From Ceratodon purpureus (taxonomy: Eukaryota > Streptophyta > Bryopsida > Pseudoditrichales > Ditrichaceae): a stretch of DNA of 64,000 nt. Both the position numbers and the translations under genes were made by a program. Below the pieces are notes generated by a model, which did not search any database, was not told the origin of the DNA, and saw only the letters and a program-made list of their open reading frames with translations. Each line of letters starts with the position of its first letter. The first letter of the stretch is position 1. Shown here piece after piece: positions 1-10,891 of this stretch. The DNA lies in contig CM026428.1 of NCBI GenBank assembly GCA_014871385.1, positions 7,729,471 to 7,793,470 on the forward strand, read 5' to 3'.

Positions 1-603
1 ATCGGTGGCTTAGATAGTGGACCACACCTTGAGAGTAAATTGCCAGTCACAAGCGGGTCAAGAATACAGAACTAATGCAACACAAGCACCGAGGGCCGTA
101 GATATTTCATTTGTACATTATATATGCTGTGTGATGGAAGTTTCAAAGTGGCACAACTTAGAGCTTCCCGAAACTAACAATATCACATACTTTAGAATGT
201 CTGTGAAGAACAAAACAGGAAAAGTCTTCATTTAAACAAGCAAGTTGTCCTCTACAAAATCACCTCTAGGCCATAGAATTTGAAAGACTTAGAGTCGATC
301 AATCCTTCCATGTGCTGGCTGGACATAATTACAAGGCACCGGGCGGTTCTGAATTTGGGAATTTAACAGTGTTGCATTACTTCCGATAGTCTAAGAACTC
401 CTGGCCGCGAAGAACAAAACAGAGTACGATCGTGTAACGAAGCTCCTGAAGACAGACAACCGATTTCTCCTGCGTAGTTTCATAGACCGCCAACATCAGC
501 TTCACATCTTGCGCCAAACCATCTAGAGCAACTTAACAAGTGAAGTACATGAAACAAACTAGGAAGGCTTCGACTAGTTAGTGTTTCGGGAGTACACTGT
601 ACC
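1..603. other. Region downstream of the 237-residue gene, no supported gene
   Basis: Only short open frames occur here (for example 17-235 on the plus strand), with no recognisable domain and no splice structure. The part next to position 603 is probably the 3' untranslated region of the minus-strand gene. I see no repeat or RNA gene. Confidence 0.5.
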
Positions 604-1317
604 TTATCCCTCACTCATTGGCGTTGCAGTGTCCTCCTCTTTGTCCGAGCCGTGGTCCGAGGCTTCTAATTCCTCTATAGAGTACCAAGACATTGACATT
701 CCAGGGCTGCTGGGAGCAGAGTCTGACAGCACGATTACCGGTACTGGCGGTGGTGGACTTCGTCTGAGCTCAGAGTCCTGCGGCGGGGGTGCTGGTGCCG
801 GAGCAACTCGTGCCTTCGCTCGGCAATCAGGACAACAATCTGTCATGTTGATCTTTGGCAACGCCGGCAACGCCAGCACTGGTCGAAGCTTGACAGGTGT
901 CTTACGTGAGGGGGGAGAGACTTTGCGTCGCGGTGGATGCATTACTCCGGTAGCATGAGCTACAGCTTGAAACTGCAAGAGCGCCATCCTCTTCCAGGAG
1001 CCCGGCCACCCCTCCTCTGCTAACTCCGCCACCTTATTGTATGGTGGCAACTCGAACTTGGTCACCTCCTGGAAGTGCTCCACGGACTGCAACCACTGGC
1101 GCAAGCAGGAAAGTTCGAGAGGAGCATCCTTGAGGAACTGGTACTCTCCCCCTCTCCTCGCCGCAGAGTCCTTCCACACGGGGAGATGAGAGTGCTCCAC
1201 ATCCCCGCGGAACATGCGCACAGACTTGCCTCCTGAGGTCCCTGCCCCATTGCAACCGTCATCCACCTCCACCATCTTCCCCTTCCCGACCACATCCCCG
1301 GTACTTTGATCTGCCAT
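604..1317 (-). CDS. Unknown 237-residue nuclear-like protein with SUMO-interaction-like motif
   Basis: This is a single uninterrupted frame on the minus strand, ATG at 1317 and TAA at 604-606, and the base composition is GC-richer than the flanks. I do not recognise the family. The N-terminal half (about residues 30-120) is rich in Trp, Glu and Lys and looks folded. A short CCPDC cysteine cluster lies near residue 160. A proline-rich stretch leads into VPVIVLSDS (about residues 192-200): hydrophobic VIVL followed by Ser/Asp is the layout of a SUMO-interaction motif. The tail has acidic Ser/Asp/Glu runs (SDKEED) resembling casein kinase 2 sites. There is no signal peptide or membrane segment. 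The neighbouring minus-strand gene also encodes a probable nuclear protein. That it is a gene is fairly likely; the function is inference only. Confidence 0.6.
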   Translation of the reverse strand: MADQSTGDVVGKGKMVEVDDGCNGAGTSGGKSVRMFRGDVEHSHLPVWKDSAARRGGEYQFLKDAPLELSCLRQWLQSVEHFQEVTKFELPPYNKVAELAEEGWPGSWKRMALLQFQAVAHATGVMHPPRRKVSPPSRKTPVKLRPVLALPALPKINMTDCCPDCRAKARVAPAPAPPPQDSELRRSPPPPVPVIVLSDSAPSSPGMSMSWYSIEELEASDHGSDKEEDTATPMSEG

Positions 1318-2263
1318 TCTCGTAACTCTGGTCGATAAACCTAGAAACTCTCCTCTCTACACTAATCTGGTCACTCCGATCGCTCGCTCACTTTGAACAG
1401 TCCCTCACTCTGAATGTTCACGTATCTCCTCTCTTATGGTCTAGCCAGCACGGTTCCTTCTTAGATAGCTAGTTTAATGATCACTCACTGAGACATCACA
1501 CCAGAGTAGGAATTCCGGCTGGAAGTGACAAGCATTGGGGGGAGTCACTCATTAGAATTCTGCATGTTGGAATGAATCCTTGATTATGCTTTGTACAAGT
1601 TAGCTACGTTAGTGACTAGTTAGGTAGCTAGCTCTAGCTCTTCGCTAGTTAGGTAGCTAGCTCTCCGGTTCAATTTTGGGTAATCGCGCCAAGTTACTTT
1701 GCTTGCTCAGTTGTTCATTGCTGTTTGTCTAAATGAGAATTACATCCTTCTGAGTGTGGAATTTATATGTAAGTACTTATAGACTTCTCTGGAGTACGTA
1801 CTTGACTTGTTGATCGTGTCGCCAGTTTTCAATGTAAGAGAGACCTTCACTGTTGTTTCTTTTATTTCTGAGGTATGTCCAATTCTTTGTTAGTTACTTA
1901 AGTGCTCGCTATTCTTGAAGATTTGAATCGGACCCAGTGTTTGGAGAATGCACTAATAAGAGTTGGTCTTGTTCAATGGTTCAATTCTGTCATTACATTC
2001 TACTTTAGAACATGAGTGAGCATTGATTGTCCTTATCAGTAACAGTCCATTAAATACGGAAGTAACAGTGGAAACAGAGAAGAGCACACACCAACTCTCC
2101 TCACCCTAAGCAAGACATCTCTCACGACTTATGACAAAGGGACCATTTTCTTGAAAACAAACTGTAAAATTGAAACCCATATAATGAAGGGGGCACATTG
2201 CATACAGACTTAGGTAAGGTGCTATCTTTTCACAGTCTACCAAGAATCCTAAACTCACAAGAC
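1318..2263. other. Intergenic: promoter/leader of the 237-residue gene and 3' flank of the RING gene
   Basis: No reading frame of note occurs here. The part next to 1318 must hold the promoter and leader of the minus-strand 237-residue gene; I could not fix a TATA box. The part next to 2263 is the 3' flank of the RING/AT-hook gene. Confidence 0.5.
1615..1663. repeat. 20-bp direct repeat, two copies
   Basis: CTAGTTAGGTAGCTAGCTCT occurs at 1615-1634 and again at 1644-1663, separated by nine bases. The unit is itself rich in TAGCTA palindromes. It lies upstream of the minus-strand gene that starts at 1317, so it could belong to that promoter, but no function is shown. Confidence 0.8.
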
Positions 2264-5200
2264 CTACAGTCCTCTGAACTTTACCGGGACAATGTCTTGG
2301 ACTTCTCGCCGTCTCAGTGTACTACGTGGCTCCTGTAGTGCTTGCACAATGTTCCCCTTTGCAACTTTCAGACCCGCTTGTTTTTTTGCGGCGCTAGGTG
2401 GTCGTCCAACACCCCTTTTCTTCGGCAACGGCTCGGGCTCGTCTTCTCCGGAGGGTGCAGTCTCGGCAACGGCTGTAGATGCTGGCACAGGTCCCAGAAT
2501 CTCCTCAGCGGCCATCTCCACGATCTTCTTGAATTTTTGAACGTGGCCAGAAGTGGGATGCTTGGATCGACTCCGTTTGCATCCTTTTGGAGTGGACACT
2601 AGTCTCTCGGTCTGTGTCTCCTCTGTCTGGAGTAGCTCTGCAACAGCTGCAAATCGCTTTCCTTGACGACTACCCGCTACAGAAGACGTAAGGTGCAAAT
2701 TCGACTCCTCCTGCGGCACGACGTTTTCACCTAAACCTGAATCCTGTCCAGATCGAGTACCTCCATTGCTGAACACATCGTCGCTACACCAATGGATTGT
2801 CCCGTCTTCGTTGTCGCTACTGTCACTGCTATCGGCATTGCAAGCAGGTGTCACTGCCGCTTCAGGCACACGTTCGGGGTCTGTCTCATTACTCGGCAAA
2901 TGAGCAACACCAGGCTCACCTAAGCGTCGAAGAGGATCTACGGGAACAAGGGAGGTGGAGGGGCTCGGCTTCTTCACCGAGTTAATACGACCCCACCCTG
3001 TTATCGCCACGGCACAAAGTGGGCACGATACCAACCCTTGAATGCAAGGGAAACAGAAAACATCATGTCCACAACCCTACACGGCAGAAACAGCTTACAG
3101 ATTAGAAACCCTGTCCAACAGAAACCACAAATTCCTTGTGTTCAAGAAGACATTAGTGGAAAACCAGAGGTACACACAGACTTACCTTGAGGTACATAGA
3201 GACTTCCTTTTTCCCACAGACTTCGCACTTTGCAGTTTCCAGACTCTTCTCTCCTGAATCCGCAAAGCACTGCCTCGATGTCACGTCCGTTTGGCTGGAC
3301 TGTGAAAGGGGGGTCACTTTCTCTCGGCTCTCTTTCTCCCACGACGACGCGGGAGAAGTATCATCGACTGTTGCTCCTATGAAGGACACAACAGAGAACA
3401 ATAGTGAATAAATGTGAAACAAACTCAAGGTTCGTAATAGATGCATGAACAGGAAATCATGTACAGTAAAACAAGGAAAGGAAAAGCCAGTTCAACATGA
3501 GAAAAGGAAAACAAGGACATACAATAAAGGAATGGAAAATAGAAAAGGAAATAAGGATACTCAAAATCAGTAACAAAGTAAAATGAACTTAAGGAGCAAT
3601 GTAAACTGAGAAAAGGAACAAAGGAAACGGAAATTCTATAAACTCAGGAATTGGTCAGGATGGCCAGGAAATAGAAAACAAGGAAGCTAGATAAAAGGAA
3701 CTAAGGAAACACAAATTAAAGAAGGGAAAGGAGCGAAGGAAACAGCAAATAAGGATATTTAAAAAAATGGAAAAAAAGAAAGGAAATACTGAAAAGGAAC
3801 GGAGGAAATGGCAAATAAGGGAATTAAAAGCTAAAGGAAAATAAGAAAGATAAAAATACAAAAGGAACGAAGGAAAAAGAGAACAAGGAAATTACAGACA
3901 TAAAGGAACGCCAGAAAATATTGAGAACAAGGAAACGAAAGAAAGGATACCATTGGAAAAATAGAACAAAGGAAATTCAGAAGAACTAAAAAAACGAACA
4001 GAAGTGAGGAAACAAAGGAAAAGGACAAGCAGACACGACAGGACGAACAAGAATGCACAATTGCGGTCATGTACAGACAAGGACAACGGAAACCAAAATT
4101 CAGAGGTTCGGGAGCAAGATCCGTCCACACACCTTCCTCTTCCATGGCTCCGTGAAAATACGAGGACGGGGGAGGTTAACTAGGAGACAGGGAAGATCAA
4201 CAGGACGGGGAGCAGAAGAGAAAAAGAAAGCACACAAGATTGTCCGAATAAGGAATTACCTGATACGGTAGCAGCTACCTCTTTTGCTGCGGGATGCACC
4301 ACCTTCATACTAAGCTCGGCGCGAGCAACGGGTCTGATTCCAAAAGCGACCAGCGATCTTGTTGCAAACGTCTGTCGACAATGTGGAACAAGACACTCCG
4401 ACGATGTCTGAACTAATTGGTGTAAGCAATAAGGATGGTAAGTGTGACCGCACCCTAAAGAGAGGTAGTCGAAACAGCCGTACCACAGGGTGCAAACTGG
4501 GCAGGCATTCAGCGTGTGACTCCTCACCACTGGTCGTTGCGGACACCTATCAAGTGGACGTGGATAAAGAACCGCACCATCGCCTGTTTGCATCTTACAC
4601 AACTGCTCATGCATGGACAGTAAGACCTTCTCTAAAGACTGAACCGTGTACTCTGTTTCTTTCAACCCGTCGGACCTCGTTCTCAACGCATCCTGCAGCT
4701 CCGTGATATGAGCAGTACACTCTACAATGGCCTCACGACAGAGCCGAGCTGTGAGTTCTTGTTGACCTCGCTTAAAGAACAACGCGTCCCTCCTTGTAGA
4801 AAGTGCCGCTATGTCCTTGCGAAGGTCTTCACTCTCTGCCTGGCTACCAAGATCGCCCTTGATCTCGAGCTCGGCAAGCTCCCGCGTTTTCGACTCTACA
4901 TCATGCCGCAAAGGAATCTCCCCTTCGTTGATCTGACTCAAATGAAGAGTAACTTCTTCGAGCATGAGCTTTCTGTCGCTCAAGAGAAGCTTCTCCCGAC
5001 GAAGCTTGTCTTCAATGGCGGAACACTCCTCACGGCTATCGACTAACGTGGACTTGCACTCCTGCGCCAAACCTTCGTGGAACTCTATTGACCTCGACAT
5101 GCTCTCGACCTCATCTTGACTCCAACACGGCCCACAGGTTGTCCTCACCGGCTTCGCATGCGTTTTCTTCGCCATCACTAAACCCTCGCCAACCCCCTCA

Positions 5201-5691
5201 GACTTCACTGACAAAGAAAATGAACCGGGCAACCCTATATCCTCCCTTCCAACCGTACATCTTTTTTTCCCAAGCACTGACGGCGCACTCAGTGAACCTC
5301 CTCCATTTCTCTCACCGTCCTCCCTATCTCTTTCCCTCTTCTCTCTTCTATCCTCAGATTTCTTCTTCAGCGCTTCTCGAACCTTCCTTCTCTCTGCCGC
5401 AAATTGTGCCCAGTTCACACTCTGTCCCAACGACATGAGAATCAAACCTCTCGCGAAGGAGAGTGTAATTTCCTTGTTAGGAGGCTCATCCTGCTCATAC
5501 ACTCTACGGTAGAGGCTAAGGATTTGACGTTGTTCCACCTCCGTCGTTCGCGAAGTGAACTTCCACCCAGACTTGCTACTTTTGGGACCAAAGTAGCTGC
5601 AAACGGTACTCTCCGTCACCTCCTCCCGTATGTCACTAATCAAGATGTCCCCCGTGGGAAGACCGTCACAGAGGTACTTTGACTTCTCCAT
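2264..5691 (-). CDS. Coiled-coil / RING-H2-like / RING / AT-hook protein, three coding exons
   Basis: Coding exons on the minus strand are 5691-4260, 3376-3186 and 3076-2264. Donors (CAG|GTAATT, AAG|GTAAGT) and acceptors (TCATAG, GTGTAG) join with matching phases 1 and 0, giving 811 residues. About residues 195-365 are a Glu/Lys/Arg/Leu-rich coiled coil. About 395-440 is a RING-H2-like finger (CPVC, then CGHTYHPYC, then CLVPHC). Residues about 528-562 form a compact RING that is completed only by splicing: CEVC in exon 2, then CGHDVFCFPC and CPLC in exon 3. Near residue 760, KKRGVGRPPS resembles an AT-hook. RING proteins usually act as E3 ubiquitin ligases and AT-hooks bind AT-rich DNA, so a nuclear ligase is a reasonable inference. 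The start is the ATG lying exactly at the 3' splice site of a leader intron. The family name is unknown to me. Confidence 0.75.
3440..4060. repeat. Polypurine/polypyrimidine intron tract
   Basis: Most of the first coding intron (4259-3377) of the RING/AT-hook gene is a degenerate AAGGAA-type purine tract on the plus strand, hence TTCCTT-rich pyrimidine on the transcribed sense. Purine blocks of 10-20 bases recur every 15-40 bases for about 600 bp. The reading frames through it are low-complexity artefacts. Confidence 0.8.
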
Positions 5692-5819
5692 CTGCAAAAC
5701 CAAATGTGCGGCAAATAAGAGAACCCTCCATGAAATCAGTTCGTACAGAGCAAGCCAAGGTAAAATCAAGAACTGACTCTATAAACCCTAAGCCAAGAAC
5801 AGAGTCACAGACCCTTACC
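5692..5819 (-). other. Leader intron of the RING/AT-hook gene
   Basis: On the minus strand a donor ATCAG|GTAAGG ends a leader exon at 5819, and the intron 5818-5692 ends TTTTGCAG immediately before ATG 5691. The upstream exon is open in the same frame back to an ATG at 5932, so an N-terminal extension of 38 residues cannot be excluded. Because that stretch consists largely of E2F-like sites, an untranslated leader is more likely. Confidence 0.6.
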
Positions 5820-5839
5820 TGATCAGGCAGAGAATCAAT

Positions 5840-5955
5840 GCGGGAAATCAATGCGGGAAACGTGCGAACTGTGGAAACGCGAAGTATTTGGCGCCATATG
5901 TAGGTGCGCAGTTGGCGCCATGTGGACTGCAACGGTAGGCGGGAGAACGCGGGAA
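5840..5955. promoter_or_regulatory. Cluster of E2F-type binding sites
   Basis: Three sites fit the E2F consensus TTTSSCGC: GCGGGAAA at 5840-5847 and 5853-5860 (a tandem duplicate of a 13-bp unit) and TTTGGCGCC at 5887-5895. Three near matches follow: TTGGCGCC at 5912-5919, GGCGGGAG at 5938-5945 and GCGGGAA at 5949-5955. All lie just upstream of the leader splice donor of the minus-strand RING/AT-hook gene. Such clusters are typical of S-phase genes, so cell-cycle control is inferred. Confidence 0.6.
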
Positions 5956-6243
5956 GGCACGGTTGTCACTCAACTTCCCTCCAATTTAATGTCTGTCCGG
6001 ACCAGGAATGATGCATCAGGATGCCCACGTTTGTGCTTGAAACTATGATGCTTTCCGGGACTCCCCTGATCCGTTAGGGGATACCCTGATCAGACCATTA
6101 CCCATTCCTGAACTGCTCAAGTGAGAAACGCATAATAATCGACAGCATCCGGCGGATTCACATCGGCAATGCAATGTCACAAAGATTCTGGTGGAAGGAG
6201 TGCCGCGCTGTATCTTGAACACCTGCTTCCAGCGTCCTGCTTC

Positions 6244-6351
6244 GAGCCAGTCTTCACGAAAACGATCCAACCGAGAGCAAACGATAACAAATCCCGGGAG
6301 CCAGTCTTCACGAAAACGATCCAACCGAGAGCAAACAGTAACAAATCCCGG
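6244..6351. repeat. 54-bp tandem duplication inside copy A
   Basis: The unit beginning GAGCCAGTCTTCACGAAAAC is present at 6244-6297 and again at 6298-6351 with a few differences. B and C carry it once, so the duplication arose in copy A after it separated from them. Confidence 0.9.
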
Positions 6352-6719
6352 TTGAAAGCAACAGTGCAAGCAGGCACTCAGGAAATCCTTGGATTCAACC
6401 GGGCACTCTGGCAATAATGAGCCAATTGGGTGCTAGCTCTGATCAATATCATAAACTGCTTCAGACCGGTCGACAAGGATTTCACGAACAATTCTGATGC
6501 TTCTACAACAACTCTGATGCTAGCTCACGACAACGATACGATCCACTAGGTGCTTAGAGAGCACATGTTACGCAGTACATAGACGGCAAGCAATTCATGA
6601 ACACAAGCAAGCTAGTCCAATATTAACCGGTCCTTGATTCACGACCTCAAATGCGCATCGATTCACAAATGGGTGGGGGAATAGCCAACTGATCTTCTAC
6701 GACAACTACGATTACTAAC

Positions 6720-7045
6720 CAGCACGATGAACAACAATTGAAACTGTTGAGAGGGTGCTGGTCACAGTGGCAGCATCGGATAATACCCTCTCCATCGCAC
6801 TTGTCACAGGTGACCGTTGTCGGGCTTTTACATCGGGAAGGGGGTTTGGCAAACGTAGTTCACGAGACCGGTCTTTCACATAATTTGCAATTTCATGAGG
6901 AATTTGAGTGAACTTCTTCTGTTTAGGAAGGGCTCCCTTGCAGCGAAGGAGTCTGATGTGACCGCGGTTTGAGGCTGATGTGGGTACTGAACCTGCTTGT
7001 GCTCGCATCGGTCGACAGCGTGGACCTGCAACTACTCGGTGACTC
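6720..7045 (-). pseudogene. DnaJ-type Cys-rich domain pseudogene, copy A
   Basis: On the minus strand one frame encodes FTQIPHEIANYVKDR then LPNPLPDVKARQR. The following TVTCDKCDGEGIIRC, a CxxCxGxG zinc-binding repeat of the DnaJ cysteine-rich type, lies in another frame. An upstream ATG opens a Ser/Thr-rich transit-peptide-like stretch (MESPSSCRSTLSTDAS) in yet another frame that soon stops. These breaks point to a decayed copy of a plastid-type DnaJ-related zinc-finger gene; the intact parent is not in this window. The N-terminal homology is shared with B, the C-terminal part with B and C. Confidence 0.6.
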
Positions 7046-7154
7046 CATTTCTCGGCCTGATGATTGAATTGCTGCACGTGAATCAACGAAGATTGAATCG
7101 GAGTCGTGAGATGTCCGCCTCTGAAAATGAGAATGGACGGGAATGGATCGCTAT

Positions 7155-8150
7155 ATCATCCTGGTGAGGGTTTGAGCCTTGCTATCGGCCGCATATTCAC
7201 GTTGGAGCAGAGATGGAGGTGCTCTGCATGTTCAATTTAGTTAGGGGGCGGAATGCAATGATGAAAGAGTCAGCCATCGATTTCTTACTCAAGCATCGCT
7301 GGCCACCATCACAGCGCCTGAGGAGCCAAAACACGTGATCTCCTTTCATGTTTGAACTTCTGATTAACGTTTCTTCATTAACGTTTCAATATCCCTGCTG
7401 TACGTAATACTGAGGCTCCTGTCCAGTGAAACTTGGGCGAGTACAATGTCAAGTTTGTGTTTTGTTTTACAGGTGAGAATATGTTTGTTGGAAGTTCAAT
7501 GCGTAGTAGCTCAGCTAATGGCTCGTGAAGAAGGGTGTTGTGCTTGTGTAACAATGGTGATGCAGTGTCCATATTTCGGATAATCCTTCAACTAGAATAC
7601 TCCAACGATGACATGGAACCAAATTGAGAGGAGGACCGAGTCTATTAGTACCAGCAACGAGAATCTTGGCACTATGTAATGTAATCTGTTTCTGAATATG
7701 CAGATTATTTAAGACGATTTCTAAAATTCTTAATTTTTGGTACAATTTTGGACCTATGATGGTAAGTATAAACAAGGTAAAACGGTTTGTAAATTACATT
7801 TTCTTGAGAAGTACATAGTTTTATTTTTTTGGGAATAGCAATAAATGGATGAATATTATATTGTATGGTGGCTAATTACTTTGTTGTTTTCAATGATGAA
7901 TTTTTCTTGAATGGTTCATTATTGGGGTTTAGGGAAAGGCTGTTGATGTAATATAAGCGGCGCCAAGTCCTTGTGCACCAAGATAAATGTAGCATATTTG
8001 AAACATTCTTTTAAAATTCTTGGGTATGTGTTGAGTAGAAGTATCTATGATAGTGATTGCTATTTGTAGACTCTGGCATTCTACATGATGAAAAATATTT
8101 TTTTAGTATGAACTACCATTTAGCATGATGAAGATGATAGCCTTTTAATT
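7155..8150 (+). repeat. Segment D', direct duplicate of 13547-14920
   Basis: The segment is near-identical to D from the TATCCTGG motif through a shared stretch ending GATAGCCTTTTAA. It has the uninterrupted sequence CAGTGAAACTTGGGCG at 7424-7439, where D carries a 364-bp insertion. The frame that is open in D is broken here by TAG (TTTAGTTAG against TTTAGTGAG), so D' is a pseudogene copy. Confidence 0.85.
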
Positions 8151-9835
8151 TTTAAATATATGTAGAACAGTGGAAGTGGACATTGAAGAGCTAAAGCAAG
8201 AGTCAAAAGAATTACAATCATTATTTGTAAATCATGTGTGATTTCAAATCAATTGTACTTATCAAAGTAAAGAGCAACAATTTATCCCATCTCCTAGATG
8301 AAGCATCATGCCTTTATCAATATGTTGATATTACTCATAACATCAATTTATATCAATTATTATTAATTATTATTTTGATTATCAATTAACCATTATGTTT
8401 GTCCTAAGAGTTGTACAATGTCATACACTTATTTGAAAATTGTAATAGGGGAGGAGCACAATAGAGTAGACCAAAAAAGTGCGTAGCTATTTCTCGATTT
8501 CAGCCCTTTTGCAAAAATTGCACAAAAGTGATGGAAAGATGTTATTGAAGTCAATTTATTTTGCTAATATAGATTCTCAACTTGTTTTTTTACAACTTAG
8601 AAAAGTTTTGTGCAAAGTAGACACTTTAAAGTTATTATATGAAGGCTTATAATCCAAGCAAAGTGAATGCAGTCATTTGAAAAAGTGGCTAGTAAAGAGT
8701 AAAAAATTATCTAAAAATGACTTTTGGAAGAGTGGTGCCATCTATATGTTTGAGAGGTATTCTAAAATGGTCAAATTATATACTGAATAATTGGTTTAAG
8801 GTTCTTAAAGTACCGCAAAGATGTTTTTTAAGAGGGTCATTTTTGCGGTACTTTTTGTGAGTTTTTTTCCACCAAGGTCCAAACATTGTTTTTTAAATTG
8901 GAAAAAACATCTTCTAAAGACAATAGAGGGCACCAAATGAAGAAATTAAGACTAAATTGAAAAGTTCATTTTCATGATCTAAAACTAGTGGTCAAATTAA
9001 GTTTCAATTGAACATGTTCTCTTAATGTAGATACGTGTGAGATGACTTATGACACCCTAAAAATGACTAAAATGCTCAAAAACTACACTAAATTGCCCAA
9101 AATCAACTTTGAGCTTTGAAAAACAGCACACTTCATATTCACTTCCTAGTGATCACATGTTGCACTTTGTGGTCTACTTTATTGTGCTCTCTCCCTCAAA
9201 TGTTAGCATAGGGCCCAAGTTAATAAAGGATTTTAATTCCATTTTGTAAGAAATTTCTACCTTAAACTTTAAAGATAGGTGTCTAAGGTCAACTTCCTAA
9301 AGCCTTCAAGTTTAGCAAATAACAATGTGCAATATTACATTTGGATGACAGTTTGAAAATCTCAATAATCTAATAGGTTTCACAAATTTAGATAAACCGA
9401 AACTTCAATTGTTCATATTGTTTGATTCAATATGAGTCTACATTTCATATTAATTATTTCTTTCAAAGTGACATAATTGCAGCTGATTTTTCCTTTTGAC
9501 TTTACTTTTGATCCATTTACAGTTCAATCGCTCATTTGAATCAATTTCGATTCGATAATCTAAACTTGTTAATAGTCACTTCTTTACTTGCTCATTGGTA
9601 ACGCTAAGGGAGTTGGAAAGCTACATGTGGAGGAGGATCAATCTTTTTTAAACTGTTTTGCACTTGAAGGTACATGCCAATTATTCCCAAAACAATATAA
9701 AAAGTTATGAAGTTATGAAAAATCTCCCCAAGTCAAAAGATGGGAAATTTGACTACGGCAATGCAAACACCTATTTCCTGCTCTTCAAATCTACTTCCCG
9801 CTTTCCGATCTCCGGCCTCCACAAGCATTGATTTT
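8151..9835. other. AT-rich spacer without supported gene
   Basis: There is no long frame, domain or terminal repeat. The only structure I see is a hairpin at 8807-8854, in which AAAGTACCGCAAA and its reverse complement are separated by about 20 bases. Confidence 0.6.
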
Positions 9836-9935
9836 CCACATTCCCGTACATTCTCATTTTCAGAGACGGACATATCACGACTCCTATTCGATCTTCGTTG
9901 ATTCACGTCCAGCAATTCAGTCATCAGGCCGAGAA

Positions 9936-10250
9936 ATGGAGCCACCGAGTCGTTGCAGATCCACCCTGTCGACTGATGCAAGCACAAGCTAGTTGAGTAC
10001 CCACATCAGCCTCAAACCGCGGCCACATTCAGACTCCTTCGCTGCAAGGGAGCCCTTCCTAAACAGAAGAAGTTCACTCAAATTCCTCATGAAATTTCAA
10101 ATATTGTGAAAGACCGGTCTCGTGAACTACGTTTGCCAAACCCCCTTCCCGATGTAAAAGCCCGACAACGGTCACCTGTGACAAGTGCGATGGAGAGGGT
10201 ATTGTCCGATGCTCCCACTGTGACATCCTCTCAACAGTTTCAATAGTTGT
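9936..10250 (+). pseudogene. DnaJ-type Cys-rich domain pseudogene, copy B
   Basis: This copy has the same organisation as copy A, in plus orientation. An ATG opens a transit-peptide-like frame (MEPPSRCRSTLSTDAS) that hits TAG after a few more codons. Beyond it come the LPNPLPDVKARQR stretch and the Cys repeat TVTCDKCDGEGIVRC, in different frames. It is too broken to encode the family protein. Confidence 0.55.
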
Positions 10251-10891
10251 TCATGCTCGAGAATCATCGTGCTGGTTAGTGATCGTAGTTGTCGGAAAAG
10301 ATCAGTTGGCTATTCCCCCACCCATTTGTGAATCGATGCGCATTTGAGGTCGTGAATCAAGGACCGGTTAATATTGGACTAGCTTGCTTGTGTTCATGAA
10401 TTGCTTGCCGTCTATATACAGCGTAACATGTGCTCTCTAAGCACCCAGTGGATCGATTCGTTGTCGTGAGCTAGCATGATCAGAGTTGTTGTAGAAGCAT
10501 CAGAATTGATCGTGAAATCGTTGTGGACCGGTCTGAAGCAGTTTACGGTATTGCTCAAAGCTAGCACCCAATTGGCTCATTGTTACCCAATTGGCTCATT
10601 GTTGCCAGAGTGTCCGGTTGAATCCAAGGATTTCATGAGTGCCTGCTTTGCACTGTTGCGTTCAACCGGGATTTGTTATCGTTTGCTCTCGGTTGGATCG
10701 TTTTCGTGAAGACTGGCTCGAAGCAGGACGTTGGTAGCAGGTGTTCAAGATACAGCCCGGCACCCCTTTCACCAGATAATCCGTGACATTGCATCGCTGA
10801 TTTGAATACGCCGGATGCTGTCCATTGTTATGTGTTTCTCAATTGGGCAATTCAGAAAAGGACTATGAAGAGTAGTTGATAGTCTGGAAGC

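Larger units (their letters stand above)
6103..7148 (-). repeat. Inverted duplicate A of segment B/C
   Basis: The reverse complement of this segment matches 9836-10858 (B) nearly base for base over long stretches, and matches 16113-16860 (C) in part. Homology stops just before the place where the RG-repeat gene would start (10892 in B), so A lacks that gene. At about 7150 A directly abuts segment D', which is in direct orientation relative to D. The A/D' junction is therefore a rearrangement breakpoint. Confidence 0.85.

Noticed and set aside
581-958. 125-codon plus-strand ORF
   Set aside because: It is the antisense shadow of the 237-residue minus-strand gene.
3655-4145. Hydrophobic minus-strand ORFs suggesting membrane proteins
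   Set aside because: Phe/Leu/Ser-rich translation of the polypyrimidine intron tract.
5695-5769. N-terminal extension of the RING/AT-hook protein through a hydrophobic stretch (ILPWLALYEL)
   Set aside because: The stretch is bounded by a good donor at 5818 and a TTTTGCAG acceptor just before ATG 5691, so it reads as intron and not as a membrane segment.
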